Source of the DNA: Gliomastix tumulicola
Lineage: Eukaryota > Ascomycota > Sordariomycetes > Hypocreales > Bionectriaceae
Length of the DNA: 64,000 nucleotides
Assembly (NCBI GenBank): GCA_001599755.1
Contig: BCHX01000002.1
Coordinates: 1,116,001-1,180,000 of the forward strand
Reading direction: 5' to 3'
Below, in pieces: positions 10,015 to 20,997 of the stretch (position 1 is its first letter; each line of letters starts with the position of its first letter). The translations under genes and the position numbers were made by a program. Below the pieces are notes generated by a model. That model worked only from the letters and a program-made list of their open reading frames with translations, was not told where the DNA came from and searched no databases.

Positions 10015-11643
10015 CTAAATCAACCCCATGTCCGCGATCCTGTTTCCCCATTCCACCAAGTAGTAGTCTGAGTAGACTAGACCATGATCTGCCAGACGAC
10101 GGCGTGCGTGCTCGTTGTTGTTGGCCGTACCATTCTTCAAGACAGCATCGAAGGTTGTGCCAGAAATCAGATCCTCAACCTCCAGCTGTCCTGCGCTGCT
10201 CGATGTGCTTGAGAAACGGGCCTTCTCCTCAGCCAGCGACAAGTCCAGCGTATCTTGGACAATGCGGATAGACGCTTCCAAGAACCGTCGCGACAGACTG
10301 TAGTCCCCGTGAGCAACCAAGGCCTGTGACAGCAGTAGCAAGCCATTGGCGGCAATAAGGCCTGCCGAAGTGTCTCTGGGTGGCGGGGTGAGTCTGTCGT
10401 CTCCAACTGGAGGAGCGTCGAAATCCCAGAGCGGGACGTATCGACCGACGTTCTTGGAGGCCCCAGTCGCTTCATCCACGCGGACGACTTCGACGTATGA
10501 CGGAGCCGTCTCAAGACGATAGAGAAAGTACTCGGCCACACCGCAGGCCACTTGCAGGAAGACGGGATCCTTGGTCCAGTAATACGTCTGGGCGTATCCG
10601 AGCACGGCCCAAGACTGACCCCGCGACCATGTCGAGTCGTTGGCAAAGCCCTGTGCCGTCCAGCGCCATTTGAGATCGCCGTTAGCCGGGTCGATATTGG
10701 CAACGTGACACGTCGAGTAAAGCTGCCCACGGTAGCCGTGTTTATCCAGCGAGGTGACGTTCTCAGGCCGGAGATGAGACCGCATGACTGTCCGGGCATG
10801 CGTCGTGGCGATGTCTGCAAGCTGGGCTTCAGCACTGCCTCCATGCGCGGATGCGTAGTAAAGAAGGTCCAAGTTGCATAGACTGTCTATAATGATCAGA
10901 GCGTTCTCGGTCATGTCTGTCACCGTGATCTCCTTCTTGAGCAGTATGTCCCAGCTGCGTATCACGCCTGCCGAGGGTATGTACCGTGTGGCCAGGCTGT
11001 GAGCCGCTCGGATGATGGTATCGAGGCTCCGCGGCCAAGACGTCAGCTCCCACTCGCGGCGTAGTGCCGGCATGATGATGAAGCCGATGTCGTGTGTGTC
11101 TGTCCGCTCCGCCATGGCGTGCAGCGGCTCCGTCCAGGTGTCGCAGTAGTGTGACAGGTCGTGATGGAGGCGCTGGCGCGTGGACTCGGCGACATGGACG
11201 TGCTGCGGGTGCCGTGTAAGGCGTTCCCGCAATGCCCAGAGCTCTCCGGGAAAGAAGCCACAGGTCCAGAAGTCTGGTTCTCGGTACTCGTACCGGCCAC
11301 AGTTGGGCCCCTGCTGAGGAACTGTCTCTGGGAACCCAGAAGGGATCTGGCGAGGACCGGAAAAGCCCTGTGTGTCGATAAGAGACCGGGTCGCGACCCT
11401 CAGTGCCTTGGCAAATATGTTCTCATCGAATGCTTCCGAAACTGCTTTCTTCAAGTCGCGGTCTAGGGTGGTAGATTTTGTAGCTCGTTCGTCGGTGCCG
11501 GAGTCAGACCATGAGGTCTCGCTCTCCAAGGCATCGATCGTCGAAGCTGGTGCGGTTGGTGGAAGTTCAGAGGAGTCTGAAAGTATGGCTGACGCCATGG
11601 AGGGCGAACTCAGGATGTTACCAGCCATGATGCAGGACAACAA
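10015..11643 (-). CDS. GH88-family unsaturated glycuronyl hydrolase
   Basis: Single exon, 542 residues. The (alpha/alpha)6-barrel signature of the Glyco_hydro_88 family is clear: GFFPGELW, THDIGFIIM, ENALIIIDSLCN, WSRGQSWAVLG and DTSAGLIAANGLLLL. In characterised GH88 enzymes the aspartates of the HD-GF and IID motifs are catalytic, and both are present. The enzymes hydrate and release the 4,5-unsaturated uronic acid left at the non-reducing end by polysaccharide lyases, so it fits downstream of the PL11 lyase. The N-terminus (about 90 residues, rich in S, T and E) has no convincing signal peptide, so the protein may be intracellular. Several methionines near the start leave the exact start open. 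It converges with the regulator (136 bp apart) and diverges from the transporter. Confidence 0.88.
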   Translation of the reverse strand: MLSCIMAGNILSSPSMASAILSDSSELPPTAPASTIDALESETSWSDSGTDERATKSTTLDRDLKKAVSEAFDENIFAKALRVATRSLIDTQGFSGPRQIPSGFPETVPQQGPNCGRYEYREPDFWTCGFFPGELWALRERLTRHPQHVHVAESTRQRLHHDLSHYCDTWTEPLHAMAERTDTHDIGFIIMPALRREWELTSWPRSLDTIIRAAHSLATRYIPSAGVIRSWDILLKKEITVTDMTENALIIIDSLCNLDLLYYASAHGGSAEAQLADIATTHARTVMRSHLRPENVTSLDKHGYRGQLYSTCHVANIDPANGDLKWRWTAQGFANDSTWSRGQSWAVLGYAQTYYWTKDPVFLQVACGVAEYFLYRLETAPSYVEVVRVDEATGASKNVGRYVPLWDFDAPPVGDDRLTPPPRDTSAGLIAANGLLLLSQALVAHGDYSLSRRFLEASIRIVQDTLDLSLAEEKARFSSTSSSAGQLEVEDLISGTTFDAVLKNGTANNNEHARRRLADHGLVYSDYYLVEWGNRIADMGLI

Positions 11644-12272
11644 GAAACAAAGCCACTATGATTTATCGCCAATTCATGGTCTAGAACAGTTGCCAAGAAG
11701 AAAAGAGAGCTTGATCACAATTTAAATGTACAATATCTGCACGGGACAAACTAGGAGATGGCGAGTGACGAGGAAGATCATTGATTTCAGGCTAAGTTAT
11801 AGACAGCCTGAACGCCAGTGACGAGTACAGGGCAACGGAGGCCGGGCCGTTCGAATATCAGAATCCCGTCAACTTGGAATACGGGCGAACAGACAGCCGT
11901 GACAGACAGCCCGAGTCCGAGTGTAGAGGTCATCCGAGAGACATGGCCCGACGCCTAAGTGTGGGTGTGCAGTGGGCCAGTTTACCCATTTTCCGCACCT
12001 CCTTTCCCGAGCCCGAGGGGAGCGTAGACCGACTGGCACAACTGCGGGGGAAACTGACTGACTATTCGCGAACCCTTGTCCCCCACCCTTGCCCTGGTGC
12101 CCGTGGGGTTCCCCCGCCTGAGGAGAAAGACGGAGGATGTTGACAGGTCGTTGGAAGTCAAAAAGATCACTGTTTCCTCAGATCACACTTGATATTTCCA
12201 TCTTCGGCACACCTCTTCTACCTTCCACATCTGTCTTCACACTTTGATGTGTTTGAATGTGCCTCGACCACC
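11644..12272. promoter_or_regulatory. Divergent promoter between GH88 and the transporter
   Basis: About 630 bp feeding two opposed genes. It contains a dense CGG/CCG cluster at 11836–11849, a CGG-N12-CCG pair at 11882–11899, and CreA-like SYGGRG matches GCGGGG (12044–12049) and GTGGGG (12103–12108), with its complement CCCCAC at 12081–12086. This resembles the paired-promoter logic of the lyase and regulator pair. Binding is inferred. Confidence 0.4.
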
Positions 12273-14336
12273 ATGGCGTCCCAAGCAAAGCCAGACAATG
12301 ACACGCTCACGATCCAGCCGGTGCAGGAGCAAAACCGCATGTCGCTAGAAGACGGCGGCCCGCAGAATGCTCCTGCGCCTGTTGTCAAGAACGGCGTCGT
12401 GGTCAGCTCGGCCACGAAGCCTCCGGAGAAGAGCCTCTGGCTGGCTTGGATGTACATCTTCAACTGGTACCCGAGCCACTACAGCAAGGAGGAGAGGAGG
12501 CTCGTCATGAAGCTGGACCGCATCATTTTGCCGCTCATGTGTGTGAAACCAATTTCTTTACTCTCAACTAATATGTTCAAGGTGCATGCTGACGCTATGA
12601 CATTCTAGTTGCTCCATGTGTGAGTCTCTTCACCACACCCGCCATCAGTGAACATTGGTCTTGAAGAGAGGGAAGGGCTAGAGGGATGGAAAATAGCACG
12701 AACTAACTATATCGACCATATTAGACTTCATCAAATGGCTCGACCAGTCCAACATCAACAACGCCTACAACTCCGGCATGAAGGAGGACCTCAATCTCAA
12801 GGGCATCGAGTACAACCTGTTCAGCACCTTCTACAACATCGGCTACCTAGTCCTCGAGATCCCCGTCATGATGATCATATCCCGCCCCAAGCTGTCCCGA
12901 TGGGTCATACCCATCTGCGAAACGCTCTGGACAATCATCACCTTCGTCCAGTGCCGCAACAACAGCGCCCAGATGATCTACGGAATGCGCTTCCTCATGG
13001 GCCTCTTCGAGACTCCAGCAGCTACCGGCTCCCTCTACATTCTCTCTTCGTGGTACCGATCCGACGAGGTCTTCAAGCGGGCTGGAGTCTGGTATGTGTC
13101 AAGCAACATCGGTGCCATGTTCGGAGGATATATGCAGGCAGCAGCCCACTCGGGGCTCAACGGCGTTGGCGGTATGGCTGGATGGTAAGTTGGCCTATGG
13201 TTGACAGTGTTCTTTCTGCGCTCGAAGCTGATCGTCCGCAACATAGGCGCTGGGTCTTCATCATCGACGGCGTCATCTCGCTTCCTATCGCGATTGCAGG
13301 CTACTTCTTCTTCCCCGGGATTCCCACCAGTCCACGTATCTGGTGGCTCAAGGAGGAGGAGCAGAAGCTAGCGCAGGCCCGCATGCAAGAAGACGGCGTC
13401 AAGAAGAGCCGCAGGATCGGCAAGGATATGCTCAAGCGTGTCTTCACGCGTTGGCACTTTTATATCGCCGTCCTGACTTATGTCTGGTAAGAATGATTCA
13501 TATGTGGGTGTGCTTCGAGGTATTGATGCTGACACTACCCCGTTGCACAGCTTCCAGCTTACGACATGGGTCGCCGGCCAGATGATTGTCTGGGTGAAAT
13601 CGACTGGCGAGTACTCGGTCGAAATGATCAACATCCTCCCCACTGGCGTGCAGGCCTTTGCCATCGTGGTAGGCATCATCGTGCCATCGTTTGCCATGTG
13701 AGTATATCGTCATCTAAGTTCTGGGTATGCCACTGAGGACTACATTCTGACTTGTGGCTTCTTTGCCGCAGGGTCTACCCCATTTGGGTCCCGTTCACAT
13801 TCGCCGGACTCATTCTGCTCTTCTGTCACACCACCCTCTTGGTCTGGGACATCCCACTCGGTCTACACTTTGCTGCATACTTCATGCTCGGCACATCGTC
13901 TTGCATCACCCCCATGCTGTTCCCCTGGGTGCACCTGATCATGAAGGATGACAACGAGGCAAAGAGCTTCACCACTGGTGCCATGGTGAGTACACTGCAC
14001 TGGAAAAGTTGCTAAGACAAAGAAATAAAAGCTAACGCGACTGAAAAGATGACTGTTGGCTGGGCATTCTTCACCTGGTACAACGTTGTTGCCTTCCCCA
14101 TCACTGAGGGACCCAAATGGAGGAAGGGTTTCACTGCTAATGTCACGCTGACCTGCTGCTATCTCACCCTTTTCACCATCGGCCAGATCCTGTGGAGACG
14201 CGACATCAAGAGGGGTCTCTACAAGAAGGCGATCGAAGAGGAGGAGAACGAAGAAGCTCTGGAGCAGAAGATCGTGTCCGTCAGCCAAGACGACAAGCCC
14301 GGAGAGAGCGATCATGTCGAGAACAACCGAACATAG
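12273..14336 (+). CDS. MFS transporter, DAL5-type (anion:cation symporter family)
   Basis: Join 12273..12538, 12609..12619, 12725..13184, 13247..13486, 13551..13697, 13772..13985, 14049..14336; 541 residues. The ATG sits in CACCATGG. An 11-nt second exon is needed to build the conserved start of helix 1 (ICSMYFIKWLDQSN). The family hallmarks are D-x-S-N-I-N-N-A-Y in the first loop, GMKEDLNL, RFLMGLFE, IPTSPRIWWLKEEE and a lysine/glutamate-rich tail, with about 12 helices in the plasma membrane. Relatives of Dal5/Tna1 import small, often acidic solutes such as allantoate, nicotinate or pantothenate. Next to PL11 and GH88 the solute may be a uronate-bearing degradation product, which is inference. 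The tail converges with the monooxygenase gene 176 bp away. Confidence 0.88.
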
Positions 14337-14512
14337 AGTATAGGTCTATCCAGGGGCGGAGAGAAAGGAGAGAAAGTCGGGTAGACTCGCTCGTTTGTGC
14401 AGTGCAAAGTAGAGCCCGAGGTAATTGAATTAGTTAATTAGCTATGTAAACAAGTCTATCAAGTGCTGTCCCCTGGCCTTCTATCCCCTCATGCACGTTG
14501 GGCTCTGCCCTT

Positions 14513-16978
14513 TTATGCTGTCGGCTTATTTTGCGCACCCCATCTAGCAATCAGATCTTCTCGCCAGTACCATAGACCGACCCATGTAGCGCCCGTTCCA
14601 ACAGTAAGCTGCCCAGCCGCGACAGTCGCAGCAGCCTTGAGAGCGGTGGCTGTCGTGATATATCCTTGAGCGCGGAGAACCCAGATCGCCCAGATGCTGT
14701 AGGTGGCAATGGCAATTTGAGTCCAGAAGAGATCAGAAGTCGCGGCGGTAGCCACGATCTCAGAAAAAGATAGGAAATGCCGTGATTCGAGAGGCTCTGA
14801 GAAGATGGGCGTAGTAGACAGTGCTGGATACCAGTAGGCCAAGGTGGCAATGTGAGTAGCTGCTTGGATGGCGAACACCAAAGCATAGGTCACTTTGAGA
14901 ACGGGGATGTCTCGAGTCTCATACCACTGAACATTCTTGGCCTTCTCGTCATCGGACATCGGGTGTCGGAGGTTCTCCCACTTTCCGATAATGAAGCTCA
15001 AGACAGCGGTCAAAGGGGACAAGAGGACAGCCGGAAGCCAAAGTCCACTGTCGTTACTGATCCATAAGCCCGTGAGCTTCAGTGTGAACGGAATGGCGAG
15101 ACTCAGGACTAGCGCCGGGCCGAGTGATCGGGCAACTGCAAGAGAAACAGGGCGGTCTACTGGCACAGTCGTCGCCAAGGCGCTGAGCAGGAAGTACACT
15201 GGGGCTACCAGGCTCAAGCCCGTGAACTGGGCAGCGAGGAGGAAGAGTGATGGGACGGACAGGATCGTTCCCGTGCGCCCATTTCTGTATCCCTCGATCG
15301 TGAAGATGAGCAGCGGGGCGAGCATGCTAGAAAGAAGGAGACCACCATCGAATCCAGAAACAGAATCCGGTAGGTCGTGTCCCCAGCGGCTGAGTCCGTC
15401 CAGGGGTGTCCTCACGAGGAGCTTAGCAGAAACCCATGCGATGCCCATGACGAGTGCAAAGGCGCCCAAAGCGGCTTGGAGCACTGGCCCCTTTATAGGC
15501 TTGGCAATGCGTTCGTGGTGGTAGGGCTGGATATGGGGGACCACGGGGCGGGGGAGATGCTTCAGGTGATTACTGCCCACGATTTGCTCAGACATGTTGG
15601 CGATGAAGGCCGAGCCACCAGCCAGCGGCGTGAGGACATGCCAAATGAGGGCCGATAAGGGGGGGTTCTCATAAGCCATGAGCGCCTGGGCGGTGTGGGA
15701 GCCGTTGATGGTCTGGTGAGCCCGACTCATGCGAGTCTGCTCGACGCGGGTGAAGATTCTGGTAATCTCATCGTCGCTGAGGCCGTCGAGACCACCCGGC
15801 CGCGAGTTTCGAAGGTCAACAAACTCGTTCACAAGCTCGGCACCAGTCTCCATGGCGATGTTACCGCCCATGCCGCCGATGGGGTTTGGCTACGCATACG
15901 ATATGTCAGAATCTGCATAGATAGGACAGGATTTCAACGGGAAGCGGTCTTACCTTATGGACGGAATCTCCAGACAGAAAGGTGCGCTTGTAGAACCACT
16001 TCTTAAAGACCTTCTCATGGAGGGGAGTGAGTGCTGATGAGACGCGCGAGGCGAATAGCTGTCCGAAGGTGAGGGTCTCTGTGATAGGGACCGACGCATG
16101 CTTCTCCGCAAACCTCGCTTCATCTTCTGTCGTATAGCGAGGGATGTCCTTTCCATACAAGGTCTGGGGCAGCCGCACAAACAGGAACCAGTACACCCGG
16201 CCGCCTGGGCCCGACACGACGAGGAAGGACATCTGCTTGCCCGGTCTCAAGACCTGCGAGTTAGGTACCCAGGTGTTGACATCATTCGCGATGCCGAAGC
16301 TGCACTGGTAGTACACCGGCACCGAGTCCTCCTCTCCTTCCGGGAAGTGGTTGGTGTCGCCGGCCGCCAAGGCATTGCTGCGAAGGGTCTTGCGGATGTG
16401 GCTGTGGATGCCGTCGGCGCCGATTACTATGTCGCCCTGGAACTTGCGACCGTCCTTGGTCACTACCTGAACACCGCCGTTGATATCCTCAACGTTCTCG
16501 ATACGGCTGTTGACATGGATGTTGTCCTTTTTCTGGATATGACTGTATAGTATCTCCAGGAACACCAGGCGATCAATGAATATCAAGCCATAGCCATGCC
16601 TGTGTGAGTGATTAGCACGCACGTAGAGCGCCTTCAAGCAACCAATAATGAGCGAAGATAGCCCGCGTACCTCCTCACTAGATGGTAGTCAAAGTGCTCG
16701 AGCTTAGAGAGCAGTGTGCCGACAAAGGACCGGATGAACGAGTATATGATCGAGCCGGACGCTGCGCTGATGACATCTTGGTATGCGCCAAGCTGTTCCA
16801 GGATGTAGCTCCCGTTTGGTGCGATGCCGATGCCAGCGCCGCCCGGGCACTCGATCTGCGGGTGCGACTCGAACAAGCTGTAGTCGATGTCGTGCTTCTC
16901 GAGCATGAGGGCCAGACTCAGCCCAGCCGGACCTCCCCCGACGATGAGGACCTTGAAGGGACGTTTGGCCTCCGACAT
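14513..16978 (-). CDS. FAD-dependent monooxygenase fused to a multi-pass membrane domain
   Basis: Join of complement exons 16671..16978, 15954..16599 and 14513..15889; 776 residues. The ATG at 16978 precedes a Rossmann FAD motif (VLIVGGGPAGLS) by only nine residues, so upstream in-frame methionines are not needed. The second FAD motif is VIGADGIHSHIRKTL (about residue 185) and the third is GDSVHKPNPIGGMGGN, restored only when the last intron is removed. Residues 1 to about 430 are a group A flavin monooxygenase. From about residue 455 to the end, roughly eight hydrophobic helices form an integral membrane domain with short loops. Such oxygenases act on aromatic, polyketide or prenylated substrates. 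The C-terminal part could be an anchor or a second enzyme, such as a membrane cyclase. No synthase gene lies nearby. Confidence 0.85.
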
Positions 16979-18321
16979 GATGATCAGGCCCGCGTGGGAA
17001 GTAGACGGCAGGAAGGGCACACAAGTATCGGGATATGTGCAGGCCAGCACTTGACCATGCATGCGGGTGTGTGGACAGAGCCTCTTTATGTAAAAGATCC
17101 TGCAGCAGAATCGTGAGGAGCGCGCATCGGGGTCCGAAAAGGAGCATTCGTGGCCTGACACATCGGTTATTTATCGTAAAAATCCCTCTTGTCGCGACGC
17201 AGGCGACACTGCCTGTCCGAAGTTCCCCCATCTGCTATCGCGCACTGAACAAAATGCCCTGGGAATTGCCTGCTTTGCCGCTGGAGCACTTCCTCGGAGG
17301 AGCCTGTCTCTCTGTAAGCGGGAGCAGGGGAGGTGACATCCCGCCCCTGGACGAAAATCATGGCGGCGGGCCAGCGGACTGATTAATTACACTAGCCCTC
17401 TCGTACATGACAGGGGCTCGGCGGTGAACGCATACGATAATGCTAAGCGAGAGAACAATATGTGAAGTCGCTTGGCGAAAAGCCACACGACGGCTAATCT
17501 TCGAGAGATAATCGGTTTCTCGGCAGTTGAGGCGATTTACGTACGTAGTTCCGATACTGTCAGCTGAGAGGATGCGACAGAGTCACTCGTTGACCGGCCC
17601 CCCACGTCATGCGCCCTGCCTACTTGCACCCGCGATCTGACGATACGAGATATGGCTCCTATTTTGTAATTATCTTCATTATGTCAGTGGCGCGCGGTCG
17701 AGGTGAGAAGGTCTGAATGACCGGCCCGATATGCGAAGTATCTTACATCATTTGCCAGTCTATGATATTCTACCACGTGTCTGGTTTACGACGCCTATCA
17801 GTACGGCACAATATCCAGAATGAGGTGACGAGGAGCATATTGGGGCTGTTTTCGGCCAGATTGCAGGTGAGCTACAGTGGCGTAGGCACCCCCGACCCAT
17901 GCCGCGTTGCTTGGGCAGCATTAATACATGGGTTGGTTGACTGCATGCGACCCATGCACACGGCGGATTGGAGGCATACAGTACAACCAGGTACACGGGA
18001 AAGACGGTGTGCCGCTCCTCCCGCATACTTGGGACGCCTTACGAATCGTATCGAGAAAAAAGATATCCTCTTCACGGTCAAGACGAGCATCCCGACGCCG
18101 AACCTACTTTCAGATCATGTCAAAAGCCCGTTACTCGCTTTCCTGTGGGTTTTCATGATTATACCCACCACCAAAATCCTGCCATCGCGGATATGTCGGA
18201 AACCACCCCAACGCACGGTGAACAAATTCACATAATCAGCATGTGATCTCACTTGATGTCTCCCCTTCTAAGCTAAACGCCAGCTCGGCGTTCCAATCGG
18301 CGCCCCAATGAAGCAGTCATC
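16979..18321. other. Intergenic stretch upstream of the monooxygenase
   Basis: About 1.3 kb with the monooxygenase promoter at its left end. Open frames up to 172 codons occur but carry no motif or plausible splice structure. The right end runs into the retrotransposon relic. Confidence 0.45.
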
Positions 18322-18339
18322 ATTCTTCATTCTATGGCT

Positions 18340-18722
18340 TAGATATATGTCGAGTGAAAAATGACAGCATACCTAGACCGCCCTTGTGCATCCCCCAGGC
18401 GGTAGATCAGCTCCGTGTAGAGCAGGAAGAGGATCGGCGACACAGGCGATCCTTGCGGCAATCCGCATTGTAGAGGCAATGAGGCTGTTGTGATGTCTTG
18501 GTACTGGACCGACCGAGGCCGAGCGGTCATCCATGAATACGTAGACCGTTTGGGCAGGGCCCCGGACTGTTGGGGGTGAAGCACGCCGTAGTGGATCGAA
18601 GCCCATGCGAGCTGTCGGGCTACCAGCCGCTCCAGACCTTTTCCAAGGCCCGAGAGCAGAGAGATGGGCCGCTAGGCGCGGGGCGAGGTGAGATCCCCTC
18701 TTGCTAGGCCAGGGAGTAATGA
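18340..18722 (-). mobile_element. Decayed Tad-like LINE reverse transcriptase fragment
   Basis: Translated on the minus strand, this reads as the core of a non-LTR retrotransposon reverse transcriptase. RGDLTSPRA, a TAG stop, then RPISLLSGLGKGLERLV and LHPQQSGALPKRS come first. After a frame change come FMDDRSASV, YQDITT and GLPQGSPVSPILFLLYT. In intact relatives about 60–70 residues separate GALPKRS from the FMDDRSA block, so this copy has an internal deletion. The sequence stops resembling the family at RYA, exactly before the catalytic aspartates of YADD. It is a dead fragment. I see no target-site duplication or tail. Confidence 0.85.
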
Positions 18723-18802
18723 AGATAAAATTTGAACCGTCTTTTTCTTCGACCAGTCATTCCGTCCCCCTGTGTTTGATCATGATCAACTTCAACTTCA
18801 CG

Positions 18803-19591
18803 ATGCCGTCACGCACTCGAGTTGAGCCGTGCGAGGTCTTGCGCCGAGACGGCCTCCCCTGCGTTCTGTGGCTAGAAGACGCTATTGCCAACTACAATGT
18901 CCCGACATGTGGATTTGACGTTTTCCTCCTTGTATCCAATCCCGATGACGCAGCAGGTGCCCTGCGCCGCGCTGGATGGACAGATGTTGAGACTGCAGAC
19001 GCCAGATCCTGTCGTTTTCTCATCCAGTCCCCTACCATCTCGCATCGCTGCCTCAACCCCCCCGACATCACGGAACACCAAAAAATCACCCAAGGGCCAC
19101 TTCCGCCGCCGCCTTCTGGAGACCCTCCGCCGCCGACCACAACAGTGCTCCTTTCTGCGCGGGACTGCAACGTTTCCATCGAACCCCTATCATTGGACTC
19201 ACTGCTTACGGGTATCTTTGTCCCGCCTTTGCCGTTCCTCGTGGATGGCTTGATATCAGGCGTTCTTGACGCCCCGGCCCAAAGCGAGCTGGAAAGCCGG
19301 TTGGCTTTACAGCTAGTCTATCTATATGCGCACTGCAACGATATCCTGTCTGCAAAGCTCGTCGATTCGTTGAGATTCGAGAACCGCCAATTCCACATTG
19401 ACGCTCTGACTGGACCTTCTGTCGGTAAATCACGGCTCATCGCTTGGAATCGCCGGGTAAGGCGTGAGCTTTTGGAAGGAACGCGGCAACTCATGGACAA
19501 GAACTCGCTCCTCTTTGCAAGCCCCAACGAATATCATGTATTTATAGGTCATTTTCGATCAGAATTTCGACAGTTACCGCAGGCGGGCTAG
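18803..19591 (+). CDS. Hypothetical protein, possible nucleotidyltransferase fold
   Basis: Open frame of 262 residues from the ATG at 18803. An in-frame ATG at 18782 is possible, while the farther one at 18701 lies in the antisense of the retrotransposon relic and is unlikely. The first third (EPCEVLRRDGLPCVLWLEDA, GFDVFLLVSNPDDAAGALRRAGW) resembles the pattern of small nucleotidyltransferase-like proteins, where an acidic residue pair follows a helix, but this is a weak impression. A proline-rich loop lies near residue 115–125. The C-terminal half is helical. No stop or frameshift interrupts it. It sits alone between relics, so it could be a decaying gene that is still open. Confidence 0.5.
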   Translation: MPSRTRVEPCEVLRRDGLPCVLWLEDAIANYNVPTCGFDVFLLVSNPDDAAGALRRAGWTDVETADARSCRFLIQSPTISHRCLNPPDITEHQKITQGPLPPPPSGDPPPPTTTVLLSARDCNVSIEPLSLDSLLTGIFVPPLPFLVDGLISGVLDAPAQSELESRLALQLVYLYAHCNDILSAKLVDSLRFENRQFHIDALTGPSVGKSRLIAWNRRVRRELLEGTRQLMDKNSLLFASPNEYHVFIGHFRSEFRQLPQAG

Positions 19592-20997
19592 CTCATGTAA
19601 GATCGCAGCATTCTGGTTGACTCTTCGGATATTGTTGCCACCAGCAGCACTCGGATTCCCACGCGTCGAAGGCATTCCTTTGCAACACCGGGTATTTGAA
19701 CTTCTAGGGCTATAGCCCTCGCCCTCCCCCTTTCACAGCACCTTCGGTGGCTGCTCGGAATACAGCTAGTCCACCCACTGTCCCCCTTCGTCCCCTTACG
19801 ACGAAACAACGCGCAAGGGTAAAGCAGCGCTCTGGGGAGGCGGGGGCCATGCACCAGCGGGCGCTGGATGGCTACGAGAAGGCGTGGGGATCAGATCACA
19901 CGTCGACACGAGAAGGCTATAGAACCGGCCTTGATTGTCACCTATATCCCTTTATTGCACACGCTTGAAAGCCTTGCTACACGGCTATGTTATCAGAGTG
20001 TGCAGGTTGGTGTTGCGGCTAGTTATATGGGGCCGTGAGAGCCGAAGGCATACTCGACTGGCTAGCAAGATGAATTTCGTTAAATGTCGCATGGATGCAA
20101 GGGATGTGCTGGTAGAGTTAGGTCATGGGGCACCCTGTTGGTCTTGGAGTATCGGTAGGGCAAGGGAACTTGGGCAGGAGGATAATAGCACTTTGTCTAT
20201 TATCACTTCATTCCTCTGGTAGTCATGGTAGTCGCGCAGCCGATTCACTTTGCCATCCCCAATCGAGTTGGCCCAGTTTTCGGGATCTCAGTCCTTTCTA
20301 GTAGTATTGACCACAGCTAGAACTCGATGCCGACACTCGCATATGTGGCTTGACAGCGGCGACCGATTCCCCCGATCGTCTCCGATCGCAATACCGGCTA
20401 GACGAAGGCTGCCATTCATTTACCCGTACGCAAATACCGCGAGAATCTAGGAACACCTCTCCTCATTCTGAGGATGCTAAGCATTCTTGCGATGGTTGCC
20501 CGATCTACCACACTGTACGGCGTCCGCTCAAGGACAATGGAGTGTGTCCAAACGACCAGCAGGTCGATACGGATAGGGAACGCTCGCACTCTTATCATAG
20601 TCGGCTATCTGTAGATGAAGGTCTTTAGCGATAGGAACGCGAATCAGGCGTAGAAGACTAGGATCAGGAGGTGAGGGATATCAATCAGAAAGAAGGGCCA
20701 ATAGGACGGCAAGTTGGAGCATACAGAGTGGTTCAAACTGTTCAAACTGTCCAATCAATAGCAGTATACTCGCATGTTAATCAAAGTCCCTGCATTCTAT
20801 AGGTCAATATTAGAGATGCATTGTCAAGCTGATCCACCGCGGCCGAGGGATACGTTATGGTGTAACCATCCATCAGGCCTCGTCGCACTGGCGGTTGGGA
20901 ATCCTTGGTGATTAAATAGTGAAGCAATCCCGCTCCCATTTCCCTCTTTCTCACGACTTCCAGTAAGTGCCAGTGTCTCCCTCAGACTGGACTCATC
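19592..20997. other. Gene-poor stretch with a TPR relic
   Basis: About 1.4 kb, locally AT-rich, with no intact gene recognised. The only coding signal is the short TPR remnant described separately. Confidence 0.45.
19831..19910 (+). pseudogene. Kinesin-light-chain-type TPR fragment
   Basis: One frame reads EAGAMHQRALDGYEKAWG followed by SDHTST. This is the consensus of the 42-residue TPR units found in long arrays in fungal NB-ARC/TPR recognition proteins. Only one unit survives, and both sides are non-coding. It is a relic of a larger NLR-type gene rather than a gene in its own right. Confidence 0.6.

Noticed and set aside
4700..17000. Secondary-metabolite cluster around the flavin monooxygenase
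   Set aside because: No polyketide, peptide or terpene synthase is present; the neighbours fit pectin breakdown instead.
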